Numbered from the stretch's first letter, positions 14,930 to 23,742 are shown. The stretch: 26,499 bases of DNA from an uncultured Gammaproteobacteria bacterium (GCA_945788675.1 CALZMY010000141.1:1-26499), one strand, 5' to 3'. The notes: a model not told the origin generated them from the sequence alone. Numbers and translations: made by a program.

Positions 14930-14936
14930 GTTATAC
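14909..14936. promoter_or_regulatory. Operator: inverted repeat plus third half-site within the promoter
   Basis: GTATAAC (14909-14915), 4 bp, GTTATAC (14920-14926) form a perfect 7-bp inverted repeat. A third identical half-site GTTATAC (14930-14936) follows 3 bp later, so half-sites are spaced 11 and 10 bp, about one helical turn. They occlude the -10 and start site, the geometry of repression. Because the first gene encodes a ribbon-helix-helix protein, autorepression is the simplest reading. Confidence 0.7.
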
Positions 14937-14971
14937 TTGAATTATTTAAGTCTGAGGCTTGGAGGTCGAAA

Positions 14972-15418
14972 ATGGAAGATAGACGTGAGGATGTTCGAAA
15001 AGCGGTGGCAGAACGAGGTTCTTCTATGCGCCAGCAGGCGCTCTCAATCGCAGCCAAGAGAAAGCAGGAGTATCTTGGTGCGCGAGTCCCAAAAGTACTG
15101 CGCGAAAAAATCTTGATGAGAGCAGATATGCTTGGAATTCCTGTATCTATCTTGATAAGGAATATATTGACTGATTATATTGAAAATCTTGCAGATGAAG
15201 AGCTCCCGTCGGCTAGATTAAGGGAGCCTGATGGCAAGAATAAGAAGGCATTCGATGAAGTGATTGGATGGGAAAAGTTGATGCTAAACAAAGAAGTGGT
15301 ATGTACATGTTGCACGAAACAGCTCAATAAGGGCGATGAAGTAGTGTTTGGAATAGTGCCAGGTAAGAGTCATGTGATTTTATGCAAACAATGCAAGACA
15401 CTAGAAGGAATCGGTTAA
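14972..15418 (+). CDS. Ribbon-helix-helix / zinc-ribbon putative transcriptional regulator
   Basis: GGAGG (14961-14965) lies 6 nt before this ATG, so it is preferred over an upstream in-frame ATG at 14918 that falls within the promoter. The 148-aa product has a basic N-terminal helix (residues 1-35). A ribbon-helix-helix-like segment follows (ARVPKVLREKILMRADMLGI, then VSILIRNILTDYIENL, about 37-73). The C-terminal zinc ribbon has CxxC at 111-114 and CxxC at 138-141, separated by 23 residues. An additional Cys at 113 gives the sequence CTCC. The combination suggests a DNA-binding regulator whose ribbon senses metal, redox state or a partner. I do not recognise a named family. The last 37 nt overlap the next gene, so expression of the two is linked. 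Confidence 0.75.
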   Translation: MEDRREDVRKAVAERGSSMRQQALSIAAKRKQEYLGARVPKVLREKILMRADMLGIPVSILIRNILTDYIENLADEELPSARLREPDGKNKKAFDEVIGWEKLMLNKEVVCTCCTKQLNKGDEVVFGIVPGKSHVILCKQCKTLEGIG

Positions 15419-16872
15419 CTTTAGCCCTGTCTGTCAGGGCGCTGACTATCGTGCTGGCTTTAGTGAGTGTAGTTACATCATGGGGGGTGTTGGCAGATGA
15501 AGGTGATGTAGAAAACAGCTATTTCAAAAGCTTCGTGAATGACTGGACATTTAATGGTTATTTGAAGAATGAAACGGCATATCGGTTTCGTGAGCCTCGA
15601 TCCATAACCAAAATTAGAAATATATTGTCACTGGGCGGTCAATACTCTGTAAGCTCAAATGCATCTGTGACCTTTTCTGGCTGGACCTACTACGATCATG
15701 CGTACGACCTTTTTGACTATGAAACCATTTCAGCAAGGTCTGTTCGAGATGAATCTCAACCTTTAGTTTTTATCGATAATCTTGAGCAAGAAAAAGATTC
15801 ACCTGGCGCTGAACTCAGGGAGTTATATTTAGATATCTTCACTGAAAATATGGACATCAGGCTTGGTAAGCAGTTTGTTGTCTGGGGGGTGCTTGAAGGT
15901 ATGCGCCTGACGGATGAAATTAACCCGATGGATTTCAGAGAATTAATACTGCTTGATCTACTTGATTACCGCATACCGTTATGGACAGCAAAAATAGACT
16001 ATTACGCAGAGGCGACAACATGGCAATTTTTATGGATACCAGATTTAAAGTTTCATAAGCCCGCGCCTCCTGGTTCTGAATGGGAGTTGTTGCAGAATGT
16101 ACCCGATACGACAAGACCTGACTCAAGTAAATTAAGAAACTCTGAAGTTGGTATCAGATATACGAAAGAGGTTTTGGGAGCAGAGGTTGGACTTAGCTAT
16201 TTGTACACCTGGGATGATTTCCCGGTTGTATTTAGAACATCAAAAATAGCCAGCACTGAAGAGCCAATATTTTTTCCAACTTATACTCGTTTGAATATGT
16301 ATGGCATGACCTTTGTGGCACCAGTTGGTGGAAATATTATCAAAGGTGAATTTGTTTATGTGCCAGATAAATACTTTGGCTTGGAGAATGATACAGATAT
16401 TGATGGCGATGGCTTTTTAGATTCTGATGGCATTCTACAAAAAAAACATATTCGCTGGGGATTGGGAGTCGATGTAAATATGTGGGGAATGGATATTTCT
16501 CCCGCGATTGCGCAATGGATAATCCTCGATTATGATCCCGTGCTTTTTCAGGATGAATACGACACCTCTCTGGCTCTTTTTATTCGCAAACCAATGCCAG
16601 AAAAATCAGCAGTATTTCAGCTGTTGTACATTAATCTTCTAAATGCCAGAGAGAGTTACGTAAAGCCTAAAATTACTTTTGATGTGACTGATCATTTTCA
16701 GATCGCAACAGGCATGGATGTGTTTTACGGGAGCTCATCAAAACTGGGTGTCGAGGCTCGGCGAGGGCGGGTATTTGGTGCAACTGCCGATACATCAGTT
16801 CAGAACGCGCAGTTTTTTGGTAATTTTCATAATAACTCCAGATTGTTTATGGAGTTTAAATATACATTTTAG
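15382..16872 (+). CDS. Outer-membrane beta-barrel protein, DUF1302-like
   Basis: The 496-aa product has a signal peptide (RRNRL, core LTIVLALVSVVTSWG, cleavage after VLA near residue 38) and many amphipathic strands, ending in Phe (FMEFKYTF), the usual outer-membrane barrel C-terminus. The segment RLGKQFVVWGVLEGMRLTDE, then INPMDFRE and YRIPLWTAKIDYY (about residues 155-215), is the hallmark of the DUF1302-type barrels found next to RND/MMPL pumps and LolA-like proteins. A calcium-loop-like NDTDIDGDGFLDSDG lies near residue 350, probably in an external loop. The first possible start (ATG 15382) overlaps the regulator gene by 37 nt; ATG 15391 is equally possible and neither has a clear Shine-Dalgarno. 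Predicted role: outer-membrane passage for the pump's cargo. Confidence 0.83.
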   Translation: MQTMQDTRRNRLTLALSVRALTIVLALVSVVTSWGVLADEGDVENSYFKSFVNDWTFNGYLKNETAYRFREPRSITKIRNILSLGGQYSVSSNASVTFSGWTYYDHAYDLFDYETISARSVRDESQPLVFIDNLEQEKDSPGAELRELYLDIFTENMDIRLGKQFVVWGVLEGMRLTDEINPMDFRELILLDLLDYRIPLWTAKIDYYAEATTWQFLWIPDLKFHKPAPPGSEWELLQNVPDTTRPDSSKLRNSEVGIRYTKEVLGAEVGLSYLYTWDDFPVVFRTSKIASTEEPIFFPTYTRLNMYGMTFVAPVGGNIIKGEFVYVPDKYFGLENDTDIDGDGFLDSDGILQKKHIRWGLGVDVNMWGMDISPAIAQWIILDYDPVLFQDEYDTSLALFIRKPMPEKSAVFQLLYINLLNARESYVKPKITFDVTDHFQIATGMDVFYGSSSKLGVEARRGRVFGATADTSVQNAQFFGNFHNNSRLFMEFKYTF

Positions 16873-16909
16873 TGTGTGCTATTTAGCATATTTCAAAGAA
16901 GGATGAGTT

Positions 16910-19402
16910 ATGTGGGGTAGGTTATATAGGTATGTCGTTGGCTATCCTAAAATAATAGTAATCGCATTGATGCTGTTTACAGTGTTTTGTGCCATGCAGC
17001 TGGGTAAGTTGCAGTGGGAGACCGATGCGCGTGTGTATTTACCCAAAGGGCATCATGCCATTATTTATGATGAAATTGTTGCCGACACGTTTGGCGTAAA
17101 GAACTCAATATTGATTGCAGTCGTAAATGAGGAAAAGGGTGTATATAACCCGGAGACATTGAGCCGAGTCGCTCGAATAACTGAACAGGTAGCGAAGCTA
17201 CCAGGTGTTTCAGCGCATCGTGTAATAGATGTTATGTCTATTTCAACCGCAAGTGCGTTTGTGGGTGATGAGGAGTCACTTGGGACAGAGCGTGTCATGA
17301 GTAAGCTTCCAGAAACACAAACAGAATTCGATAAGCTGCGTGATTCAATTGATCGCAATGCTGATCTCTTTGTTGGGAATATTATCTCGGAAGATCGCAA
17401 GGTTGCCATTATTCGAGCAAAGCTCAAGGAAGGGATTGCAAACAGATATAGTACATATTGGGCGATTAAGACGATGCTGGATAGTGAGCGTGGCCTGGAT
17501 AGTGACTGGAGTGGCGGATGGAGTGACTCATCAGAATGGAATGACGGTGAATGGAATAGTGATAAAAAAGGAGCCCCAGGAAATAGTAAAGAAACATGGC
17601 CAGTGGGAATGGAACCAGATAATCTCGAAAAAGTCATAAGTGCAGATGAGAATGGCGATGTGTTGTATATGGCGGGTCGTCCAGTCATTGAAGTGACCTC
17701 AGGCTTGAGTGCACTTAAAGATATTCAGGTAATGATTCCATTATTGTGCGTAACGCTTGGTGTGATGCTGTTTTTATTTTACAGGACATGGCGCGGCGTA
17801 TTCATCCCTATGTTGGTGATTACATGTGCGGTGATCTGGACGATGGGCACCATGGCGTTTTTGAATATACCAATGTATACAATATCGACCATGCTTCCAG
17901 TGATACTTGTTGCGGTGGGAATTGGAGACTCAATGCATGTGATGAGTCGATATTACGATCATGTTTTGAAAAATCCATATGAGAAATCAAGTGAAATAGT
18001 TACTGGTGTAATGGTTCAGTTAGCACCACCACTAATAACGACAACGATAACTACCGTGATTGGTTTTCTCGCGCTCCTGTTATCAGACATGCCGCCCTTT
18101 AAAATATTCGGATTGTTTACTGTGCTGGGAATAATATATTGCTGGTTGCTGTCGGTTGTATTGGCGCCTGCAATACTGACATTGCTTAAGCCAAAGGTAG
18201 GTGACTATCTCAAGAAGAAGCGATCATTAAGGGTGCATGAAGAAGATGGAGGTGTTGGGCGGTTTCTTGTTGGCTGGGGCCGTTTTGTAACGCGAAATAG
18301 CAATAAGATACTGATAGCGGTGATGGCTGTGTTCATAGTGTCAGCGTTTGGTGCCAGCAAAATGTACGTGAATTCGAGCTGGATGAGTGACTTTAGCAAA
18401 GAGAGTGAAGTTTCAGTTGCGAATGACTTAATAAACAGCAGGATGGATGGTTCGATTTTTCTGAATGTTGTGGTTGAGGGGCGTGTACCCGGAGCGCTTA
18501 AATCCCCGGAATTGTTGCGCAAGATAGAGGGTATGCAGCAGTATGTTGAGAAACATGCGCTTGTTGGTGACTCTATTTCAATCGTTGATTACCTCAAGAG
18601 CGTTAATAAAAATCTTAATGCCGGTAATACTGATTACGATCGAATACCAGAAACAGAAGCTGAGATAAACGAATTTCTTTTTTTACTGTCGATGTCTGGT
18701 CGGCCTGATGAGCTGGATGAAGTGATTGATTATGATTACCAGCAGGCTAACGTTTCGTTTCTAATCAAGACGGATGAGACGCAATATCTTAAAGAAATTA
18801 TTGCGAAGGTAAATGATTACGTATCGCGAGAGATGACTGATTACGATGTCGATGTGAATATGGCGGGCTCTGCGAATAACTCTTATATCTGGGCTGACTT
18901 ATTAATAGATAGTCAGATAATGGCAGTGCTGGTATCAAAGGCTGGGATTTTAATAATAGCCATATTACTGTTCCGTTCGGTAATACTGGGTTTGCTTACT
19001 GTGATCCCAGTTACAGCTACGACGTTGGTGGTTGCAGGCGGAATTGGAATACTGGGTATACCACTTGATGTATCGACAGCGTTAGCAGCGGGTGTGGCAA
19101 TAGGAGTAGGTGTGGATTACGCCGTACACTACTTATATAAATACAGGGATGAAAGACGGAATTCATTAGGACATGACACGGCCGTCATTGAGTCAATGCG
19201 GAGTGTGGGAAAAACGGTTGTATATAATGCAGCCGTAGTAACCGCCGGATTTATGGTATTGCTTGCATCGCAATTTCCTCCGCATATTAAACTTGGTGCA
19301 TTTATAAGTACGTATATGGTAATCAGTTGTGTGGCGGCCTTAGTATTGCTTCCTCTATTGCTGACTTTGATCAAGATGGGACATCAAAGTAAGGCTGCTT
19401 AA
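16910..19402 (+). CDS. RND superfamily transporter, MMPL type
   Basis: At 830 aa with two homologous halves this matches the COG1033/MMPL branch of RND transporters. The first membrane helix is near 13-31, followed by a periplasmic domain to about 270 and helices to about 425. The second half starts near 465 with its own periplasmic domain (to about 670) and final helices. Candidate proton-relay acidic residues lie in GIGDSMHVMSRYYDH (D340) and GVGVDYAVHYLYKYRDE (D736), equivalent positions of the two halves. The first periplasmic domain carries an insert at about 197-232 with five Trp (W200, W204, W210, W215, W230) in an Asp/Ser/Asn/Gly-rich context, unlike the rest of the protein. AAGGA lies 6 nt before the ATG. 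Expected to extract hydrophobic cargo from the inner membrane into the periplasm. Confidence 0.92.
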   Translation: MWGRLYRYVVGYPKIIVIALMLFTVFCAMQLGKLQWETDARVYLPKGHHAIIYDEIVADTFGVKNSILIAVVNEEKGVYNPETLSRVARITEQVAKLPGVSAHRVIDVMSISTASAFVGDEESLGTERVMSKLPETQTEFDKLRDSIDRNADLFVGNIISEDRKVAIIRAKLKEGIANRYSTYWAIKTMLDSERGLDSDWSGGWSDSSEWNDGEWNSDKKGAPGNSKETWPVGMEPDNLEKVISADENGDVLYMAGRPVIEVTSGLSALKDIQVMIPLLCVTLGVMLFLFYRTWRGVFIPMLVITCAVIWTMGTMAFLNIPMYTISTMLPVILVAVGIGDSMHVMSRYYDHVLKNPYEKSSEIVTGVMVQLAPPLITTTITTVIGFLALLLSDMPPFKIFGLFTVLGIIYCWLLSVVLAPAILTLLKPKVGDYLKKKRSLRVHEEDGGVGRFLVGWGRFVTRNSNKILIAVMAVFIVSAFGASKMYVNSSWMSDFSKESEVSVANDLINSRMDGSIFLNVVVEGRVPGALKSPELLRKIEGMQQYVEKHALVGDSISIVDYLKSVNKNLNAGNTDYDRIPETEAEINEFLFLLSMSGRPDELDEVIDYDYQQANVSFLIKTDETQYLKEIIAKVNDYVSREMTDYDVDVNMAGSANNSYIWADLLIDSQIMAVLVSKAGILIIAILLFRSVILGLLTVIPVTATTLVVAGGIGILGIPLDVSTALAAGVAIGVGVDYAVHYLYKYRDERRNSLGHDTAVIESMRSVGKTVVYNAAVVTAGFMVLLASQFPPHIKLGAFISTYMVISCVAALVLLPLLLTLIKMGHQSKAA

Positions 19403-19403
19403 T

Positions 19404-20312
19404 TTGTATGATTTAAGCATCAAGTGGTTAGCGCAGCTTATATTTATTATCTTTGCGATGATAGGTAGCGCAGTGATGGCTGAAGTTCGTTGGAGTGTGT
19501 CGCCAATACTTGGTGTGCATAGTCCAGATCTAGGTTTGATCAATGATAAAGTACTTGGTGCAAATTTGCCGGTAACTGGTGAACTCTTGTTACAAGATGA
19601 AGGCGGTCCACGTCAGGTCCGATATGATGTAGATAATCCACTTCCAAGGATAAAGTATGGTGCTGAGGCTGGTGTTGAGTTCCGCATGGAGCTCGATCAG
19701 AGGAATCATTTTGTAATAGGTCTGAGTTCCTGGGAAGGGGGCAGTACAGCACGTGTAAGAACGACATTGCCTTTTCAGAGCCGGCTTACAGAGACCGTAT
19801 ATAGGCGTCGTGCAAGCATTGCATACCTACAGTACTATCTTGGATGGCGCAGAGATCTGATCAAAAAACATAAAAAATATAGTATCTATAGCAGGCTTTT
19901 GTTAAATGAAGTATTCGATATTGATTTTCGTGAAAGCTTTGTGTTTGAGTTTACCGACACATCAAATGATGGCACAACATTTAAGCGTATCTCCAGGTTA
20001 GAAACTCAGGCAACAGGCCACTTGATGCTTCAGCCGGCAATCGGTGGTGAGTTTTTTCTGCGTGAGTGGCTATCAATCGGTGTTGATTTAGGTTATGCCT
20101 TTGGTTTGAATAAGTTCGAGCTAGGCAATGCTAACGTTAGTGATGATTTCCAGGCTCAGGATACAGTGTCGCTACAGTACCCGACAGGCGCTTTAAGTGA
20201 TGGTAGCCAAAAACTGGGTTATTTAGCAGACGCGCAAGATGATGAGTATAAAAAGATGGAGCTTGATATGAACGGCTGGCGCGCCCTATTTAAAATTAAT
20301 ATCTATTATTGA
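19404..20312 (+). CDS. Predicted outer-membrane beta-barrel protein
   Basis: The start is a TTG one base after the RND stop, with AAGG (19391-19394) at 9 nt. It gives a good signal peptide: KWLAQLIFIIFAMIGSAVMA, cleaved before EVRW. An ATG at 19408 is out of frame. The remaining 275 or so residues are mostly alternating amphipathic strands (WSVSPILGVHS, VEFRMELDQRNHFVIGLSSW, LMLQPAIGGEFFLREWLSIG) separated by charged loops, and the protein ends in aromatic residues (KINIYY), all pointing to a small OmpA/OmpW-sized barrel. No named family is recognised. The tight coupling to the RND gene implies they are made together; it could be a second channel or an assembly partner. Confidence 0.78.
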   Translation: MYDLSIKWLAQLIFIIFAMIGSAVMAEVRWSVSPILGVHSPDLGLINDKVLGANLPVTGELLLQDEGGPRQVRYDVDNPLPRIKYGAEAGVEFRMELDQRNHFVIGLSSWEGGSTARVRTTLPFQSRLTETVYRRRASIAYLQYYLGWRRDLIKKHKKYSIYSRLLLNEVFDIDFRESFVFEFTDTSNDGTTFKRISRLETQATGHLMLQPAIGGEFFLREWLSIGVDLGYAFGLNKFELGNANVSDDFQAQDTVSLQYPTGALSDGSQKLGYLADAQDDEYKKMELDMNGWRALFKINIYY

Positions 20313-20325
20313 TGATGGTTATTTG

Positions 20326-23300
20326 ATGCATCCTTATATCATTCTTTTTTTTACACTATCACTAGTGTCCTTGCCAGGATCAGTGGTCGCCTTGGATAGA
20401 GGGAAAGTACCCGTTGAGGTAGAAAGGCAGTCGTCAAAGACGCTAGATGAAGTTCAGCGAAAATTTGAAGCGGGTGATTTTTCTGAAGCATTGGTATTAC
20501 TAGAGGGAATCCTGTCAGTTGATAAGAATAACGCTGAAGCACACGCAAAGACTGGTGCCGCTTTAATACAAATGGGACGTTTTAATGAAAGCGTTGTGCA
20601 TTTAGAAAGAGCCGTTGAATTAGAGTCAGGTAATATTGAGTACAATAAATCATTGGCGTACTCCTATGAGTCCCGATTTCAATATGCTGATGCGATACGT
20701 ATATATAGAAGTATTATTGATCTTGCATTACCTGGTGCTGGTGAGTACGCAGAGGCTATTAAGAAAATCACTTTTCTGACTGCGACCAGGCTTGAAAAAG
20801 AAGGGGATGCTGGTAAGGCGTTACACGTGTTTGATCAGCTCGCTATCAAGTACCCGGATGATTATTTGATCAGATACAACCTCGGATTGAGTTACTTTAG
20901 TTTAAACATAATGGACAAGGCATTAGTCGAGTTTAGAGAAGTTATTCGACTTAATCCAAAGTATGCAAATACATATCTGAATTTGGCGAGCATCTATGAA
21001 AGTCAAGGAGAGATGGAGCTTGCAATTGAGAGCCTCGAAACGGTGATTGCACTTGATCCTGAAAGTAAGCAAGGAAAGATAGCCAAAAAAAGATTGGCGG
21101 TAATTGAGGCTAGTTGGAATCCAGCAAATAAAACAGCACAGGCCCTTGATGAGGTTCAACGATATTTTGAAGCAGGTAATCTTGCAGGAGCGCTGAGTTT
21201 GCTTGAGCGGCTTCTTGCGGAAGACAAAAATAATGCCGAAGCGCATGCAAAGGCAGGTGTGATTCTAGTGCGCATGGGGCAATTTCATGAAGGTGTTGAA
21301 CATTTGAAGAGGGCGGTTGAATTGGCGCCTGAGAATATTGCGTACTATAAATCATTGGCAGTCTCATATGAGTTTAAATCACAATATGATGATGCGATAT
21401 TAAACTATAAAAGAGTAAAGGAGCTTGCTTCAGTTGGCTCTGTGGATCATGAACTGGCAAATAAAAAAATAGATTTTCTTATTGCGACCAAGCTGGCGCG
21501 AAGTGGGAGCGTGGATAAAGCATTGCCTATATTTGATCGACTTGTCCAAAAATATCCAGATGATGTTTCGATACGATATAGTCTTGGACTCAGTTACTTT
21601 TTTTTAAGGAGAATGGATGATGCATTCGCTGAGTTTGAAAAAGTCATTGAGCTAAATCCGAAGCATGCAAACGCATACATGAATTTGGCGAGTATTTATG
21701 AGAGTCGAGGTGAGATATCTCAAGCGATTGAAAGTCTGGAAACGGTAGTTTCATTTGATCCTGAAAGCCCGACTGGAAAAAGGGCGAAAGAACGTTTAGG
21801 CCTGATTGAGGCAAATTTAATTGCATCTAGTGGCAATCATCAGGATGCCCTGGATATTTTGAATGATGTTATCAATACTAATCCTGATAGTATACCTGCA
21901 CTTATGTTAATGGGGCGCTCATATGCTCAGCTAGGAAAAATTGAATCCGCTGAAGAGAGTTATCAAAAGGTGTTGGCGTTAGCACCAAATCAATTAGAAG
22001 CAAAATCACAACTTGCAGGGTTGTATTTAATGTCGAAACGAGTAGGCCTGGCAATCGACTTATTAGAAAAAATCGTTATTGAGGGTGCTGGAACAAAGTA
22101 TGCTGCTGAAGCTGAAAAGACGCTGAAGAATATTAGTGGAGAGAGCGTTTTTGAAAAGATGTCAGCCGAAGAGAAAACAGAAGTTATTGAAGCTTTTCTT
22201 TTAGACAGGATAAGCCGGAATCCAGAGGATATTGAGGCGCATTTCAAATTGGCGCAGTTTTATGCGCAGGCACAGCGTAAAGATGAGGCATATGAATCAA
22301 TATCAAAAGCGGCAGCGCTAAGTCCTGATAGTGCGCAGATTTTCAGAATTAAAGGGTCGCTTGCAAGTGACCTGGGTAAGTTCGATGAGGCGATTTCATC
22401 ATATTCAAGAGCTATTATGCTTTCGTCAGATCTGGAAAAGGCAGATGCAATGGCCAGCGCTCTTCGCCTGGCAGTGGCACGGAATAGCTTTAATGATGGC
22501 AAGCTGGGTATTGCAGAAAGAGAATTCAAAGAGATCATTACAGATAATCCTGATAACGTTCTGGCCTATTTCTATCTGGGTTTAATCTATTCACGTGAGG
22601 AGTCATTTTTGAAGGCAGTAGATTCCTATGAAAACGTAGTGAGGCTTGCCCCTGGGAATTTTGGTGCACGTTTAAATCTTGCTGGAACCTTTGAGCGCTT
22701 AAATCAGGAAGAAGATGCGATTAGTGAATACCGTAAAATATTACAGGAAAACCCAGATGAAAAGGTTGCGAATGATGTTAAGGCGAGGTTGTTTGCAGCA
22801 GAAAAGAAAATAAAAGGAATGACCGCTAGCATGGGCTATGCCATGACATATGATGATAATTCTGTGGCGGATGATGCAATCGTTAGTGCGAGTGATGAGG
22901 TCCGTTCCAATATGTCATTTAATATCGCATACCAATATAAAATGCAGAACGGCATTAGATTGCGTCTTTCAACATCACCAACATACTCGACCTACCACAA
23001 AGAACAGTTTGATTTTCTGAATACAAGTAATACGCTATCTGCAACCGTTACGCCAGGGCGGTATACCATGGTGGGTGGCTATACCAAAAGAACTTCCAAA
23101 GGATTGCTGACCGAAAGGCGCAGTAGTTCAGCCGATGTGCTATTTGCCGAAATCATGACGAGAGCTAAATTCAGAAAGCTTTATGATATTTTTTCCGATG
23201 AAAAAGTGATGACTGGTTTTACGCTGACATCATCAAAGACAAACTTTGATTCTGCATCGAACAATCTCTTTAGTGCATTATCTTATCGTCTGGGTGGCGA

Positions 23301-23742
23301 TATTAGTCAAAATCTTGATGAACGATCGACTGTTAAGCTGGGTTATAGTTATGTCCGAAATGATAATACCGAGATTCTGGCGAGCGATTATGCCTATCGT
23401 AGCCATCAGTTGAATTTAAGGCTGGAACGTCGATTTAAAAGTGGAATTACTGGCAACGTGGGCTACGGGTATACGATCAGTCGGTATGTGAACCGGGATT
23501 CATTTTTACAGCAGTATCGGAAAAATAGCACTCACAACCTCTCAGGAGGAGTGGCTTATTGGATGAGCAGGAAAATCAGGTTGTTTGCAAACTATGCTTA
23601 CGTTAAAACCAGCTCTAATCTGGATATTACGACGACAATAACGGGAGATCAGTTTTTTAATCAAGGGCTGCGAGCGCAGAGTACCTCTTTGGGGGGCTCT
23701 AACAGAAATTCTATAACAGCAGGTTTTAATCTGCTGTTCTAG
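20326..23742 (+). CDS. Large TPR protein with C-terminal outer-membrane beta-barrel
   Basis: The 1138-aa product starts at ATG 20326; a TTG directly before it is also in frame. A signal peptide (ILFFTLSLVSLPGSVVA) leads into about 800 residues of tetratricopeptide repeats (NAEAHAKTGAALIQMGRF, YANTYLNLASIYESQGEM, NFGARLNLAGTFERLNQEED). From about residue 835 the pattern changes to beta-strands (ASMGYAMTYDDNS, IRLRLSTSPTYSTY, STVKLGYSYVRND, KIRLFANYAYVKT), ending ITAGFNLLF with terminal Phe. This periplasmic-TPR plus barrel architecture is that of BcsC, PgaA and PelB, outer-membrane exporters of polysaccharides, though no glycosyltransferase is nearby. Here the partner is an RND pump, so the cargo may differ. 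It lies 13 nt after the preceding gene and is the last of the operon, converging on the ABC genes. Confidence 0.85.
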   Translation: MHPYIILFFTLSLVSLPGSVVALDRGKVPVEVERQSSKTLDEVQRKFEAGDFSEALVLLEGILSVDKNNAEAHAKTGAALIQMGRFNESVVHLERAVELESGNIEYNKSLAYSYESRFQYADAIRIYRSIIDLALPGAGEYAEAIKKITFLTATRLEKEGDAGKALHVFDQLAIKYPDDYLIRYNLGLSYFSLNIMDKALVEFREVIRLNPKYANTYLNLASIYESQGEMELAIESLETVIALDPESKQGKIAKKRLAVIEASWNPANKTAQALDEVQRYFEAGNLAGALSLLERLLAEDKNNAEAHAKAGVILVRMGQFHEGVEHLKRAVELAPENIAYYKSLAVSYEFKSQYDDAILNYKRVKELASVGSVDHELANKKIDFLIATKLARSGSVDKALPIFDRLVQKYPDDVSIRYSLGLSYFFLRRMDDAFAEFEKVIELNPKHANAYMNLASIYESRGEISQAIESLETVVSFDPESPTGKRAKERLGLIEANLIASSGNHQDALDILNDVINTNPDSIPALMLMGRSYAQLGKIESAEESYQKVLALAPNQLEAKSQLAGLYLMSKRVGLAIDLLEKIVIEGAGTKYAAEAEKTLKNISGESVFEKMSAEEKTEVIEAFLLDRISRNPEDIEAHFKLAQFYAQAQRKDEAYESISKAAALSPDSAQIFRIKGSLASDLGKFDEAISSYSRAIMLSSDLEKADAMASALRLAVARNSFNDGKLGIAEREFKEIITDNPDNVLAYFYLGLIYSREESFLKAVDSYENVVRLAPGNFGARLNLAGTFERLNQEEDAISEYRKILQENPDEKVANDVKARLFAAEKKIKGMTASMGYAMTYDDNSVADDAIVSASDEVRSNMSFNIAYQYKMQNGIRLRLSTSPTYSTYHKEQFDFLNTSNTLSATVTPGRYTMVGGYTKRTSKGLLTERRSSSADVLFAEIMTRAKFRKLYDIFSDEKVMTGFTLTSSKTNFDSASNNLFSALSYRLGGDISQNLDERSTVKLGYSYVRNDNTEILASDYAYRSHQLNLRLERRFKSGITGNVGYGYTISRYVNRDSFLQQYRKNSTHNLSGGVAYWMSRKIRLFANYAYVKTSSNLDITTTITGDQFFNQGLRAQSTSLGGSNRNSITAGFNLLF
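20443..21846 (+). repeat. Internal 702-bp tandem duplication in the TPR gene
   Basis: Residues starting LDEVQRKFEAGDFSEAL (20443) and LDEVQRYFEAGNLAGAL (21145) begin two 234-residue blocks that align from end to end without needing large gaps. Shared landmarks are DKNNAEAHAK, YPDD, LGLSYF, NLASIYES and SLETV. The copies are diverged at DNA level, so the duplication is old, unlike the KLC-type repeat at the left edge. Confidence 0.85.

Noticed and set aside
14918..14971. Upstream in-frame start for the ribbon-helix-helix gene
   Set aside because: It lies upstream of the predicted transcription start and has no ribosome site, while the ATG at 14972 has GGAGG at ideal spacing.
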